From JAIVGV01 sp032229975 (GTDB taxonomy: Bacteria; Acidobacteriota; Blastocatellia; Pyrinomonadales; Pyrinomonadaceae), in assembly GCA_032229975.1 (NCBI GenBank), contig JAVXVG010000054.1:1-64000 (forward strand): DNA of 64,000 nt, read 5' to 3'. The translations under genes were made by a program, and so were the position numbers. The notes beneath the pieces were generated by a model. The model searched no databases and was not told the DNA's origin. It saw only the letters and a list, made by a program, of their open reading frames with translations. Position 1 is the stretch's first letter, and each line of letters begins with the position of its first letter. This document shows, piece by piece, positions 42,024 to 51,494 of this stretch.

Positions 42024-44213
42024 ATGAGTAGTTTTAAATCCATTGATGAAATAGCCGGGAAGGCTTTCGCTCTGGCTTATTTCATCCACGGCAACAGGGT
42101 GAAAGCGATCTCCATCGTGCGCGAGGCGCTCGGCAAGCTGGAGGTGGCCGCCGCCGCACAGGTCAAGCGGCTCTACTACACTCCCGCGCGTCGTTCTCTG
42201 TTGCAACGGACGAAGCCTGCGAGTCATCGCACCAAAGTCTCGCTCAGCGATCTGCATCTGCTGCAACGCCTGATCTACGTCGAGTCCGAGCCTCATGAGA
42301 AAGAGCGCGAGCGGAGGCCTGACACGCTGCGCGAAGAAGAGCTGCTCATACATTTCATCAAGTATCTCATCAGAATCTCCATCAAGCGCAACTCTTTTTA
42401 CGTCGCGCTCGGCGTCAGTCGCCTGCTGCACAACTACAGCACGAACGAGACGATGGAGATATACAACGTCGTCGTGCAAGACCCCGAGCGAGTCAAGGAC
42501 GATTACTATTATCGCTCGCGCAAAGGCCGCCTGATTCAAGAGATCAAAGATCGCTTCGGCGATCTTATCAACGTGTCTCGCGGGTCGCGGGGCGAAGAGA
42601 GATTTCAAACTCACGACGCGCCGGATCGATTTATTGAATTAGTAACGGAGTGTCTAAACCAGTTCTCTCCTTGGCAAACTCCCTGTCTCATCCCCGCGCG
42701 CTACGACCCGACGACGGATGAGATATCCACGCTCTCGTCCGCGCACCACGGCGAAGAGGACACAATCGAGATCAACCGCATCCACGCGGTCGTGCACCCG
42801 GACTGCTACGAACAGATCACCGGCTCTTTGAAGTTAGGGCCGCCCGCGCTGCGCTTGAGCATCCCTCACTTCATTCTTCCGAATGGTAAAAACGATATGC
42901 AGAGCCCCAACCACAGATCACGCCGCCCGCCTCCGTCTCTGGACAGCGATGAAATGGACGCGCTCAAGCGCAGCTTGTGCGAGCAGTCCGCGCGTCGAAA
43001 GACGACACACGCGAGCCTGCTGTCCGTCGTCGTTGATAAGGTCGAACGCGCGCGTCTCGATCTTCAACGTGCAGACTCGATCGGATTCGTGATTGACGAC
43101 GCTGATGAGTTGATCGAAGTGCGCGCGCTCGACGGCGGAGAGGGAACGCTCCTCGCCGCGCACCTGCTCGGCGGCGACGAGACGGGCGGCTTTAGCAGTC
43201 ATGCGAAGTCGGAGATCGTGCTTGAAGGAGGGCAGAGGCTGACCTTCGAGTTGTCATGCGAGCGAAATGGGCCGGACGAAGACGCGCGGGCGTTCATGGC
43301 TATCTCCTATCGAGAGACCGCGTGGCTCAGGGCCACCGCGCTCTCATGGCGACGCATGATGCTTCGGATGACAGAAGCCGACAGCATCAACAGTTGGCGC
43401 GAAGGATCGTTCGTTAAGCCCGCGCTCGCCGCAATGCTTATTGTCATCTGCGCTGTCGCGGTGGCGCGATACGCTCTCAGAGACACGCGCACGGACGCCC
43501 CTGCGGAACTCGCCGCGAACGTAGTTGTGTCCACGCAAAACGGCGAAGAGTCTTCCAAGGCCCTCGTCGGATCGCAGGCTTCGACGCAAGACGCTGTTAA
43601 TGTGCAGACAGCGAAGAAGCCTTCAAGAAATGTAACGAGGCAAGTTGCTTCCTCAACGCAAACGTCTGAGTTGAGCGTGCGCCCACATCAACTCAAGCCT
43701 GTGCTATCTGAAGCCGGATCGAGTCGCGGGAGTTCTGACGCGCAGAGTTTCGCATCGGCTGAAATGAGCCCGCGCAACAGTGATGCCACGAGATCGGTTG
43801 ACTCAAACGTCGGCGCGACGGCCCTCTCGAAAGTGAGAAAGGTGTTTGTAGATGTCTCTGGAGATCGGGACTTGAGCGAGCAGACGGCCCTGATGCTCGC
43901 CAGTAGTTTGCGAGAGAGTCAGCGTCTTATCTCGACGCAGAGCAGAGACGAAGCCGATGCCGCTTTCAAAATAAAGGTGAGCGCGAGAGTCGCTGTTGCC
44001 CAGTCTCCGGCTGATAAAGGATCGCCGAGCGCAAATGCCGGAGCGCGCTTGATCACAGTCTCCGTGCGCCTCGTCAACGAGGATGGTGAGATCATCTGGC
44101 CCACCACGGGCAAAGCGGCGGAGAGTCATTACAACGGCACGATCAAAGACGTGGCGGACAGAATAACTAAAGACTTGCTGAGTGACGTGCTCAAGTCCGA
44201 CGCTCAAAGATAG
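42024..44213 (+). CDS. Membrane-anchored protein with weakly sigma-like N-terminus
   Basis: The product has 729 aa. The first 200 residues are helical (DEIAGKAFALAYFIHGNRVK and LHLLQRLIYVESEPHEKERE, then LLIHFIKYLIRISIKRNSFY) and faintly recall ECF sigma region 2 without a clear match. Residues about 330-450 form a beta-rich domain. A single membrane helix is at about 472-490 (ALAAMLIVICAVAVARYAL), so the C-terminal 240 residues are outside the cytoplasm: a Ser/Thr/Gln-rich linker and a folded end (KVFVDVSGDRDLSEQTALML). It converges on a CHAT-TPR gene 62 nt away. Function unknown; a signalling protein spanning the membrane is a reasonable guess. Confidence 0.65.
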   Translation: MSSFKSIDEIAGKAFALAYFIHGNRVKAISIVREALGKLEVAAAAQVKRLYYTPARRSLLQRTKPASHRTKVSLSDLHLLQRLIYVESEPHEKERERRPDTLREEELLIHFIKYLIRISIKRNSFYVALGVSRLLHNYSTNETMEIYNVVVQDPERVKDDYYYRSRKGRLIQEIKDRFGDLINVSRGSRGEERFQTHDAPDRFIELVTECLNQFSPWQTPCLIPARYDPTTDEISTLSSAHHGEEDTIEINRIHAVVHPDCYEQITGSLKLGPPALRLSIPHFILPNGKNDMQSPNHRSRRPPPSLDSDEMDALKRSLCEQSARRKTTHASLLSVVVDKVERARLDLQRADSIGFVIDDADELIEVRALDGGEGTLLAAHLLGGDETGGFSSHAKSEIVLEGGQRLTFELSCERNGPDEDARAFMAISYRETAWLRATALSWRRMMLRMTEADSINSWREGSFVKPALAAMLIVICAVAVARYALRDTRTDAPAELAANVVVSTQNGEESSKALVGSQASTQDAVNVQTAKKPSRNVTRQVASSTQTSELSVRPHQLKPVLSEAGSSRGSSDAQSFASAEMSPRNSDATRSVDSNVGATALSKVRKVFVDVSGDRDLSEQTALMLASSLRESQRLISTQSRDEADAAFKIKVSARVAVAQSPADKGSPSANAGARLITVSVRLVNEDGEIIWPTTGKAAESHYNGTIKDVADRITKDLLSDVLKSDAQR

Positions 44214-44275
44214 ATGTGACGCCGAGACAGCGCGCATCGCTTCTCAAGACACGGCTGATTCAGTCGGGCCACTCA

Positions 44276-47242
44276 TTACTTCGGTTCGCCTTCTAGCACG
44301 AACCCTGACCAGTAGTAAGGCGATTGCCAGCGTTTATCCTGCCACACGGAAATTTGGGCCACCCTCAACGCGCCCGCCGGAGACAGGTGTTGTTTACCGA
44401 GCATGGATTTGTAGAACCTCTCCATCAACTCTGCGGTCGCCAGATCGTTCACGTCCCACAAACTGACCATCACACGCGCCGCGCCCGCGTACATGAAGCC
44501 TTGCGTTAAGCCGATCATGCCTTCTCCTTTCGTCTGCTTGCCGAGCCCTGTGCGGCAACCGCTTAAGACGACCAACTCGACCGGCAGCTTGAGACGAAAA
44601 ATTTCGCTCGCGCGCAAGAAGCCGTCCTGCTCGTGGCCCTGCTTGTCTATGAGCGAGAGCACGACGCCGGAAAGCTCCGGGTGATCGTTGTTGAGCAGAC
44701 CGTGCGTGGCGAAGTGTATGAAGCGATACTGGCCGAGGTTGCCGCTCGTCGCCGTCGCGCGGCTCGCATCGAAGTCCAGAGCCTCCTCGCGCTCCTGCGG
44801 CGGGATGAGTGCGGCGATGGCGTTCGCTTCCTGTCGCGTGAAGGGAAGACGGGGGATGCCACTCTCGCCGGCGACGCCTGTCTCTTTGGCGGAGCGCGTG
44901 AGTTCGCTGGAAGAGCGATCAGGGCCGGACTTTTCTTTGATTGCGTCAGGCTTCGGCGAACCGGCTGCGACACCTCCGTTGATAATGGCCCTCACGCGCT
45001 CGTCCTCTTTTTCAAACACTGGATCAGCTAGCACGGCGATGGTCTTACTCGCCACCTTCCGGCCCTGCTGCTCGCGCCGCAACTCGGCAAGCGCGGACGC
45101 CGAAGGCGCGTTGACGATCTCGTGCTCGACGACGAGCGGGCGCGCAGGGTTGGTCGGAACGGGGAGCGACGCGAAGGAAACGAGATGCAGTATGCCGTCG
45201 CCGACGATGAGCAGCCGTTTAGTTCCGAGTTGCGTTGCGACCGGCGCGAGCAGCATACGGCTCAGCTCAACTCCGACCTTCGGCAATTCCGCATCCGCCT
45301 GCGCGACGCGCACGCGCTTCTCTTCCGGCGTCTCGAACTTCACGCGTTGCGCGCGGGCCGTCAGCAGATCGTAGTAACGCTGCGCCGCCTTCTCTACTTG
45401 CGCGCGCGGCGGCAGGATGAAACTGCTCGCGGAGTTTGCAGAGACGAGCCACAGGTAGCTCCGTTCGTCGCCGAGCATATATTCGAGAAGCAGCGTGTTG
45501 GGATCAAGCACCTGCTTCTGAATCTCCGAGACGCCGAGCACCTGCGGGCGCGTCAGCGCGGCGTAGCGCGGGCTACTGGCCCTGATGAGCGTCTCAAGCT
45601 CTTGATAGCGGGCCAGCAAACTTTCAACCTCTTTCTGCGACGCGACGAGTTGGTCCGCCGTGTGTGCTCCCTTCTCAAGGGCCCACTGCGCGTGGGTTCT
45701 GTTATTGACCTGCTGCTGTACCTGTCGCTCCTGTTTAAGCAGCGCGGGATCAACGTCCTGACGCAGGTTGACGCGCGCCTCGCCCAGTTGTTCGAGCAGG
45801 ATGCGCGCGCGTGCGCGTTCGCTGGATTGAAGGGCCGCCGACGAATACTGGCCCGCAGGGTTCTGTTGTTGCAGCTTCATCAGCACGTCGATGTAGAGCT
45901 TGTAGTAGGTCTCGGTCTTGGCGAAGAACGTTGCGCGATCCTCTTCGCCAATGAGATCGCTACGCATCGACTCGATGATCTTGAGCGACTCTTCCATCTT
46001 GCCCACGGCTTCGAGTGGCTTGCCGAGACCGTTCAACGCCTCGCCCATCGAGAAGAGCGTCAACGCCTCGCCCCTTCGATAACCGACCGCTTGGACGATG
46101 GCGTTGGACTGGCTGTAATAATCGAGGGCCTTCTGGTATTCGCCCAAACGTTGATAGACGGAGCCCAAGTTGTTGAGGGTCGAGGCTTCGCCCTGCGGGT
46201 CTTTCATTTCGCGCCGGAGTGGCAAGGCACGCGCGTAATAGTCGAGCGCGGTCTGATAGTCTTTCTGCCGGTTGTAAGCGTTGCCAATGTTGTTGAGCGC
46301 GACGGCCTCCCGCCGACGGTCTCCGATCTCTTGAAAAATTTGCAGGGCCTGCCTGTAGTAGTCCAACGCGGTCTTCTGATCGTGCAGGTCGCTTTCGTAG
46401 ATGAGACCCATGTTGCTGAGCACGGTCGCCTCGTCGTCGCGGTAGCCGAGGTCGTGCGCCAGCGCAGCGGTCTGCTTGTTGAGGTCGAGAGCTTTCTGCG
46501 TGTCTCCCATCTCTTGATAGACCATCGCCATGTTGCCCAGCGCATCAGATTCGGCCTTCCGATCTCCGGCTGGACGCGAGATCGCCAATGCCTGATTGAA
46601 AGCATCGAGGGCCTTCTGATACTGAGCGAGGTCGATGTGGATTCTGCCGATAGTCACCAGCGTGGAAGCCTCCGCGCCGGGCTCGCCCGCGTCGTGCCAG
46701 AAGGCGAGCGACTCTTCATACTTGACGATGGCGTCACGCCGGCCCTTTGCAGTGTTCTGCAAGTTGAGCAGCACGGCTTCTCCCGCAGCTCGCTCGGCTC
46801 TGAAATGTTTTCTATCCCGCTCCGTCGCTTCGCGCACCTCAACAGCCGTTAACTGATAACGACCTACTGCTGTACTACGCGCCATCGGATGGATGTTCAT
46901 CCGGTAAACTCCCGAAACGTCCGCCACCAATGCCACGTCCACGCGCTCCTGTGTGTGCGTCTCGTGATTAACCTCCATGACGGGCTTGCCGTCCGGCCCA
47001 ATAATGGTCAACACGAGACCTATCTTCTGCTGGCCCCAACTCAGGTGCAGGAACTGCCCCGCTTGAAGCGCATACTGATAATCATGACTCTCATCGCCGG
47101 ATATTTCACGCTCTACGGGCACGCCCGGTTCGAGCGAGCGAATCTGGCCCTGCGCGCGCGCGTCGCTTCCGACGAAAGAGGTAAGCGATAAAGTGACCAG
47201 AAGAAAGAGAGGGAAGAGGCGCGGGGATGATCGAGGGAACAT
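44276..47242 (-). CDS. Secreted TPR-CHAT protein
   Basis: The product has 988 aa, from ATG 47242 with AGGAG 8 nt upstream (the frame is open to 47395). It has a signal peptide (LFPLFLLVTLSLTSFVGSDA), a beta-rich segment (residues about 30-130), at least seven TPR repeats (about 140-430; for instance LAQYQKALDAFNQALAISRP, YQTALDYYARALPLRREMKD, YQKALDYYSQSNAIVQAVGY), a helical linker, and a C-terminal CHAT peptidase-like domain. The caspase-type dyad is visible: His in YRFIHFATHGLLNNDHPELS and Cys in LVVLSGCRTGLGKQTKGEGM. CHAT-TPR proteins of this size are common in Acidobacteriota and some act as proteases triggered through the TPR part. Confidence 0.9.
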   Translation of the reverse strand: MFPRSSPRLFPLFLLVTLSLTSFVGSDARAQGQIRSLEPGVPVEREISGDESHDYQYALQAGQFLHLSWGQQKIGLVLTIIGPDGKPVMEVNHETHTQERVDVALVADVSGVYRMNIHPMARSTAVGRYQLTAVEVREATERDRKHFRAERAAGEAVLLNLQNTAKGRRDAIVKYEESLAFWHDAGEPGAEASTLVTIGRIHIDLAQYQKALDAFNQALAISRPAGDRKAESDALGNMAMVYQEMGDTQKALDLNKQTAALAHDLGYRDDEATVLSNMGLIYESDLHDQKTALDYYRQALQIFQEIGDRRREAVALNNIGNAYNRQKDYQTALDYYARALPLRREMKDPQGEASTLNNLGSVYQRLGEYQKALDYYSQSNAIVQAVGYRRGEALTLFSMGEALNGLGKPLEAVGKMEESLKIIESMRSDLIGEEDRATFFAKTETYYKLYIDVLMKLQQQNPAGQYSSAALQSSERARARILLEQLGEARVNLRQDVDPALLKQERQVQQQVNNRTHAQWALEKGAHTADQLVASQKEVESLLARYQELETLIRASSPRYAALTRPQVLGVSEIQKQVLDPNTLLLEYMLGDERSYLWLVSANSASSFILPPRAQVEKAAQRYYDLLTARAQRVKFETPEEKRVRVAQADAELPKVGVELSRMLLAPVATQLGTKRLLIVGDGILHLVSFASLPVPTNPARPLVVEHEIVNAPSASALAELRREQQGRKVASKTIAVLADPVFEKEDERVRAIINGGVAAGSPKPDAIKEKSGPDRSSSELTRSAKETGVAGESGIPRLPFTRQEANAIAALIPPQEREEALDFDASRATATSGNLGQYRFIHFATHGLLNNDHPELSGVVLSLIDKQGHEQDGFLRASEIFRLKLPVELVVLSGCRTGLGKQTKGEGMIGLTQGFMYAGAARVMVSLWDVNDLATAELMERFYKSMLGKQHLSPAGALRVAQISVWQDKRWQSPYYWSGFVLEGEPK

Positions 47243-47596
47243 TTGTGAATCTCCTACTCTGCGAAAGGGAGTCGCTTGCGCGTTGACGGGGACGGATCGA
47301 CATGGCGCACGGCGCGTTAACAGTCGGCGCAATTTACCACATCTAAATGTCAGTTGAACCTTACCAATCGATCTGATCTTCACCGATCCTTCCAACCGTC
47401 AGCGTGTCATTTTCGGAATTCAATTTAGCAACCTTCCCGCACGTCTCATCCGAACAACACTTCATCGCATACGCGAAAACAAGGGATCGCCTAAAGAACT
47501 TTTCCGAAAGTGACACGCACGCGCCGACGGCGTTAACGCATTCTTACTCTGTGCGGCGTCGAACGTTTGTTTCTTGTAGGTCAGGAGGAATGAGGA
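47243..47596. other. Divergent intergenic region with an inverted-repeat element
   Basis: Between the CHAT-TPR and DUF1800 genes. It must contain both promoters, but I see no consensus-like boxes. The main structure is the 117-bp element bounded by inverted repeats at 47402-47518, listed separately. No RNA gene or small gene is evident. Confidence 0.6.
47402..47518. repeat. 117-bp element with 17-bp terminal inverted repeats
   Basis: GCGTGTCATTTTCGGAA (47402-47418) and TTCCGAAAGTGACACGC (47502-47518) are reverse complements at 16 of 17 positions, enclosing 83 bp without coding potential. The outer TGTCATTTTCGGAA resembles the termini of Tn402/Tn5053-type elements (TGTCATTTTCAGAA), so this might be a miniature transposon remnant; a pair of operator sites is the alternative. 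I see no clear target-site duplication. Confidence 0.55.
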
Positions 47597-49975
47597 ATGA
47601 TTCGCAGTAACCGAAGGCGTGATCTGGCAATCGCAGTCTCGTTGATGCTTGCGTTGGTGAGCGCGACTGCGCGCGCGCGCGTCCTTGCGGGCGTGACCGT
47701 GATGCTCGACAACTCGTCGGTGACGATCCCTGTCGGCGGCGGGCGTCAGTTCACGGCGACCGTGAGCGGCGCGTCCAACACGGCGGTCACGTGGACGGTC
47801 AACGGCATCGCGGGCGGCAGCGCGACGACGGGTACGATTGACTCGACCGGCAAATATTATTCGCCCGCGAACATCGCCGTCGGAACTGTCTTGACTATTC
47901 AAGCGACGAGCGTCGCCGACTCGACAGCTTCGGCGAGTTGCGCCGTCACGATCCGCAATCAGATTCCCTACATCACGTCCGTCACGCCTAATCCTCTGCC
48001 CGTCGGCGCGTTCACGATGACGGTCAACGGCAGCCGCTACGTGAGCGGCGCGCAGGTCTTCTTGAACGGCTCGCCGCTTCCGACCAACTTCATCTCGACC
48101 ATGCAACTCACAGCGACGGGCACTTGGAATCAGAGCGGCAGCGCGACGATCTCCGTCGTCAATCCGGGCCCCCCCGGCGCAACCTCGGTCAACTTCACGT
48201 TCGGCGGCAGCAACCCGACGCCGACGCCGACGCCCGTGCCGACGCCGACGCCGACTCCTCCGATCTCCGTCAGCGTCTCTCCCGCGTCCGCAACGGTGCA
48301 GGTCGGAAACGCAAAACAATTTCAAGCGACCGTCTTGAATAACGCGAACACGGCGGTCACGTGGAAGGTCAACGGCGTCACGGGCGGCGATGTGAACTTG
48401 GGCACGATTGACGCGAGCGGCATTTACACCGCGCCGCCGTCGATGCCCTTCATGGGCGTCGTCACAGTCGCCGCCGTGAGCGCGGCTGACGGCAAGACAC
48501 AGGGCACTGCCGCCATCAACCTGCAAGACCCGCAGGCTGTCGCGGTCGGACGATTCCTTGAGCAATCGACCTTCGGCCCTAATCCACAACTCGCCGCGCA
48601 CGTTCGTCAAGTGGGCTTCGACGCATTTCTCACAGAACAGTTCGCCACGCCCGAATCGCCGTGGCCCGATTACACGTTGGCTACGACGACCAGATCGGAT
48701 GCCGTCAACGCGCTCTACTACAACGCGGGGGCCGGTCAAGATCAGTTGCGCCAGCGCGTCATCTACGCACTCAGCGAGATGTGGGTCGTTGCGCTTAACA
48801 AGAACACAAACGCGGACATGATCATCCCGCACTTGCAAGTCCTCTCGCGTAACGCCTTCGGCAACTACCGCACGTTGATGCGAGAGATGACCCTGAGCAC
48901 TTCGATGGGAATGTATCTCGATCTGGCGAACAGCGTGAAGCCCGGCAACGGCGTCGGCGCGAACGAGAACTACCCGCGCGAGATGATGCAACTCTTCTCA
49001 ATCGGGCTCTGGAAACTCAACCCCGACGGCTCGCAGCAACTCGACGCGCAGAACAATCCCGTTCCCACTTACACGCAAGCGGACGTGCAGCAACTCGCGC
49101 GCGCTCTAACCGGATGGACGTACCCGACGCCACCGGGAAAGATTCCGACGAGCAGCGGCAACTTCAACTACACGCCCGGCGTGATGGAAGCGCGTCCGAA
49201 TTTTCACGACACCACGCAGAAGACTTTCTTGGGCCAGACGCTTCCAGCCAATCAAACGATCACGCAAGACCTCGACGGCGCAATCGACATCGTCTTCAAC
49301 CACCCGAACGTCGGGCCCTTCGTCGCGACGCGCCTGATTCGCGCGCTCGTGACGAGCAATCCGAGTCCCGCTTACATCGCGCGCGTCGCGGCGGTCTTCA
49401 ACGATAACGGTCAGGGCGTGCGCGGCGACATGCAAGCGGTCGTGCGCGCGATCCTGCTCGATCAGGAAGCGCGAAACGATCAGCCTCCGCCGAATTTCGG
49501 CAAGCTGCGCAGCCCGATGCTCTACTTCCTCTCGTTCTCGCGCGCGATGCAGTCGCCGATCCCGCATCAGAATTCGGCGGCTTATCTCTACTACACTTTC
49601 GGCGAAGGAATGCTCGACGCGAACTCAGTCTTCGCGCACTACTCGCCGCTCTACAGGATTCCGAAGACAACGCTCTACGGGCCAGAATTTCAAATCTACT
49701 CGCCGACCGAAGCGGTCAATCGCGGCAACTATCTCTATCAAGACTTGGGCGCGTACAGCAACGGCCTCTATAACGTCACGCCGTTCGTCAACATCGCGAG
49801 CGATCAGGTTCAACTCGTCAACGCCGTGGACAACGCGCTGCTCTTCGGGCGCATGTCGCAGGCGACGCGCGATTCGATCTACAAGGCTCTCCAAGCCTCG
49901 AACGATAATCGCGTGCGCGCGCTGACGGCCCTCTATTTAACCGCCACGTCGGGCGAATTTCTGGTGCAGCACTGA
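47597..49975 (+). CDS. Secreted DUF1800 protein with Ig-like and IPT domains
   Basis: The product has 792 aa. A signal peptide (DLAIAVSLMLALVSATARAR) is followed by an Ig-like domain (about 33-115: SVTIPVGGGRQFTATVSGAS), an IPT/TIG-like domain (about 118-205: YITSVTPNPLPVGAFTMTVN), a Pro-Thr linker (TPTPTPVPTPTPTPP) and a second Ig-like domain (about 224-310). DUF1800 begins at VGRFLEQSTFGPNPQLAAHV and includes ARALTGWTYP and FHDTTQKTFLGQTLPAN. DUF1800 genes are almost always paired with DUF1501 genes, as here (21 nt gap). Probably an exported protein of the cell surface; biochemical role unknown. AGGAGG lies 8 nt before the ATG. Confidence 0.9.
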   Translation: MIRSNRRRDLAIAVSLMLALVSATARARVLAGVTVMLDNSSVTIPVGGGRQFTATVSGASNTAVTWTVNGIAGGSATTGTIDSTGKYYSPANIAVGTVLTIQATSVADSTASASCAVTIRNQIPYITSVTPNPLPVGAFTMTVNGSRYVSGAQVFLNGSPLPTNFISTMQLTATGTWNQSGSATISVVNPGPPGATSVNFTFGGSNPTPTPTPVPTPTPTPPISVSVSPASATVQVGNAKQFQATVLNNANTAVTWKVNGVTGGDVNLGTIDASGIYTAPPSMPFMGVVTVAAVSAADGKTQGTAAINLQDPQAVAVGRFLEQSTFGPNPQLAAHVRQVGFDAFLTEQFATPESPWPDYTLATTTRSDAVNALYYNAGAGQDQLRQRVIYALSEMWVVALNKNTNADMIIPHLQVLSRNAFGNYRTLMREMTLSTSMGMYLDLANSVKPGNGVGANENYPREMMQLFSIGLWKLNPDGSQQLDAQNNPVPTYTQADVQQLARALTGWTYPTPPGKIPTSSGNFNYTPGVMEARPNFHDTTQKTFLGQTLPANQTITQDLDGAIDIVFNHPNVGPFVATRLIRALVTSNPSPAYIARVAAVFNDNGQGVRGDMQAVVRAILLDQEARNDQPPPNFGKLRSPMLYFLSFSRAMQSPIPHQNSAAYLYYTFGEGMLDANSVFAHYSPLYRIPKTTLYGPEFQIYSPTEAVNRGNYLYQDLGAYSNGLYNVTPFVNIASDQVQLVNAVDNALLFGRMSQATRDSIYKALQASNDNRVRALTALYLTATSGEFLVQH

Positions 49976-49996
49976 TCGGTTGAGGGGATTAAAAAG

Positions 49997-51355
49997 ATGA
50001 AAATGAAAAACGACATCACTCGTCGCGGCTTCATGCAACTCGGCTTGAGCGTCGGCGCGTTCGCGGCTCTCAGTCGTTTGACGGACACTCTGAACGTCGC
50101 GCACGCCTCGACCTTTCCCGACTACAAGGCCCTCGTCTGCATCTTCCTGACGGGCGGCAACGATGGACACAACTGCGTCGTGCCTCTGGACGCGACCGGA
50201 TACAACAGCTACAAAGCGGCGCGTGTCGGGCTCGCTTTGCCGCCGAACCAACTCCTTGCCATCAACACTTCAAACAACGCGCCCTACGGCTTGCACTACG
50301 GTCTGCCGGAGTTGCAGTCGCTCTACACGCAGGGCCACCTCGCCATCCTCGCCAACGCCGGAATGCTCGTGCAGCCCATCACACGGCAGCAGTTCCTCGC
50401 GCCCAATCCGGTTGTTCCGACCAATCTCTTCTCGCACGCCGATCAGGTCGTGCAGATGCAGACGTGCGCGCCGAACGCTTCCGTAGGCACGGGCTGGGGC
50501 GGCCGCACGGCGGACTTGATGCAGCAGGCAAACGCTGGAGTGAACTTTCCCACCTCGATCTCGATGGCGGGCACGTCGCTCTTCTGCACCGGCAATCTCG
50601 TGCAGGCGGCAAGCATCCAGCCCGGAAATTATATGACTCAGAACGCGATGAGCCTCTGGCCCCAATCGGCTGCGGACGCGCGCGCGCTCGGACAGAGAGA
50701 GATCGTCACGACGGCGAGCGGCAACCAGATGATCGACGCCGCGAATAAGACGACAGCGGACGCGCTCACTTTGGGGCCCATGCTCAAGAATGCGGCGAAC
50801 GCGTCGAACTTCACCACGCAGTTTCCGCAGACCTCGCTCGGCAACCAGTTGAAAGAGATCGCGCACATGATCAGCCTGCGCGCTCAACTCGGCGTGAGTC
50901 GTCAAATCTTCTTCTGCAGTCTCGGCGGCTTCGATCTGCACAGCAGCGAGAGCTGGAATCATTGGAATCTGCTCACGCAGGTGAGTCAGGCGATGAGCGC
51001 GTTCTACAACGCGACCGTGGAGATGCAGGTGCAGAACTCGATCACGTCGTTCACGCTCTCAGACTTCGGCAGGACGCTCCAGCCCGGCGGCACGGGCTCC
51101 GATCACGGTTGGGGCAGCCACTATTTCATCATGGGCGGCGCGGTCAAAGGCGGCGACGTGTACGGCACGTTCCCGCAACTCGTCTTGAGTGGCCCCGACG
51201 ATGCCAACACGCGCGGCGTGCTCATCCCGACGACCTCGATAGCGCAGTACGGCGCGACGCTCGCCAAATGGTTCGGCGCGACCGATGCGGAACTCGATCA
51301 GGTCTTCCCGACGCTCGCCAACTTCCCCGTGCGCGACGTGGGATTCATGATGTGA
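49997..51355 (+). CDS. DUF1501 protein, Tat-exported
   Basis: A 452-aa protein. The N-terminus TRRGFMQLGLSVGAFAALSR is a twin-arginine signal. LVCIFLTGGNDGHNCVVPLD is the DUF1501 signature, and FSLGGFDLHSS-like (SLGGFDLHSSESWNHWNLLT) and TLQPGGTGSDHGWGSHYFIM are further conserved blocks, resembling alkaline-phosphatase-superfamily metal sites. Tat export implies it folds, perhaps with metal, in the cytoplasm. Partner of the DUF1800 gene directly upstream. Confidence 0.92.
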   Translation: MKMKNDITRRGFMQLGLSVGAFAALSRLTDTLNVAHASTFPDYKALVCIFLTGGNDGHNCVVPLDATGYNSYKAARVGLALPPNQLLAINTSNNAPYGLHYGLPELQSLYTQGHLAILANAGMLVQPITRQQFLAPNPVVPTNLFSHADQVVQMQTCAPNASVGTGWGGRTADLMQQANAGVNFPTSISMAGTSLFCTGNLVQAASIQPGNYMTQNAMSLWPQSAADARALGQREIVTTASGNQMIDAANKTTADALTLGPMLKNAANASNFTTQFPQTSLGNQLKEIAHMISLRAQLGVSRQIFFCSLGGFDLHSSESWNHWNLLTQVSQAMSAFYNATVEMQVQNSITSFTLSDFGRTLQPGGTGSDHGWGSHYFIMGGAVKGGDVYGTFPQLVLSGPDDANTRGVLIPTTSIAQYGATLAKWFGATDAELDQVFPTLANFPVRDVGFMM

Positions 51356-51494
51356 TCTGTGTCGCGTCTTGTTCGTGCAAGCTCGAAATTTTTTTCGGCG
51401 GGAGTGATCCCGTCGTCAACATTATTTCGCGTTAGGGTGTAGTGAATCCCTCGCGCGCGTGCAAACAACAGACCCAATTCCTTAGTGAGGTGAC

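Noticed and set aside
42024..42620. Clear ECF sigma factor domain in the N-terminus of the membrane protein
   Set aside because: Only a faint helical resemblance; I could not see conserved region 2.4 or region 4 motifs, so the protein is left as unknown.
45122..46852. Open frame of 576 codons on the plus strand opposite the CHAT-TPR gene
   Set aside because: It is the antisense of the conserved TPR coding sequence in GC-rich DNA; its translation is Arg/Leu-rich with no domain.
48213..48260. CCGACGCCGACG-type short tandem repeat
   Set aside because: It encodes the Pro-Thr linker of the DUF1800 protein; not an independent repeat element.
47462..48991. Open frame of 509 codons on the minus strand opposite the DUF1800 gene
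   Set aside because: Arg/Asp-rich translation without domain; the plus strand encodes clear Ig-like and DUF1800 domains.
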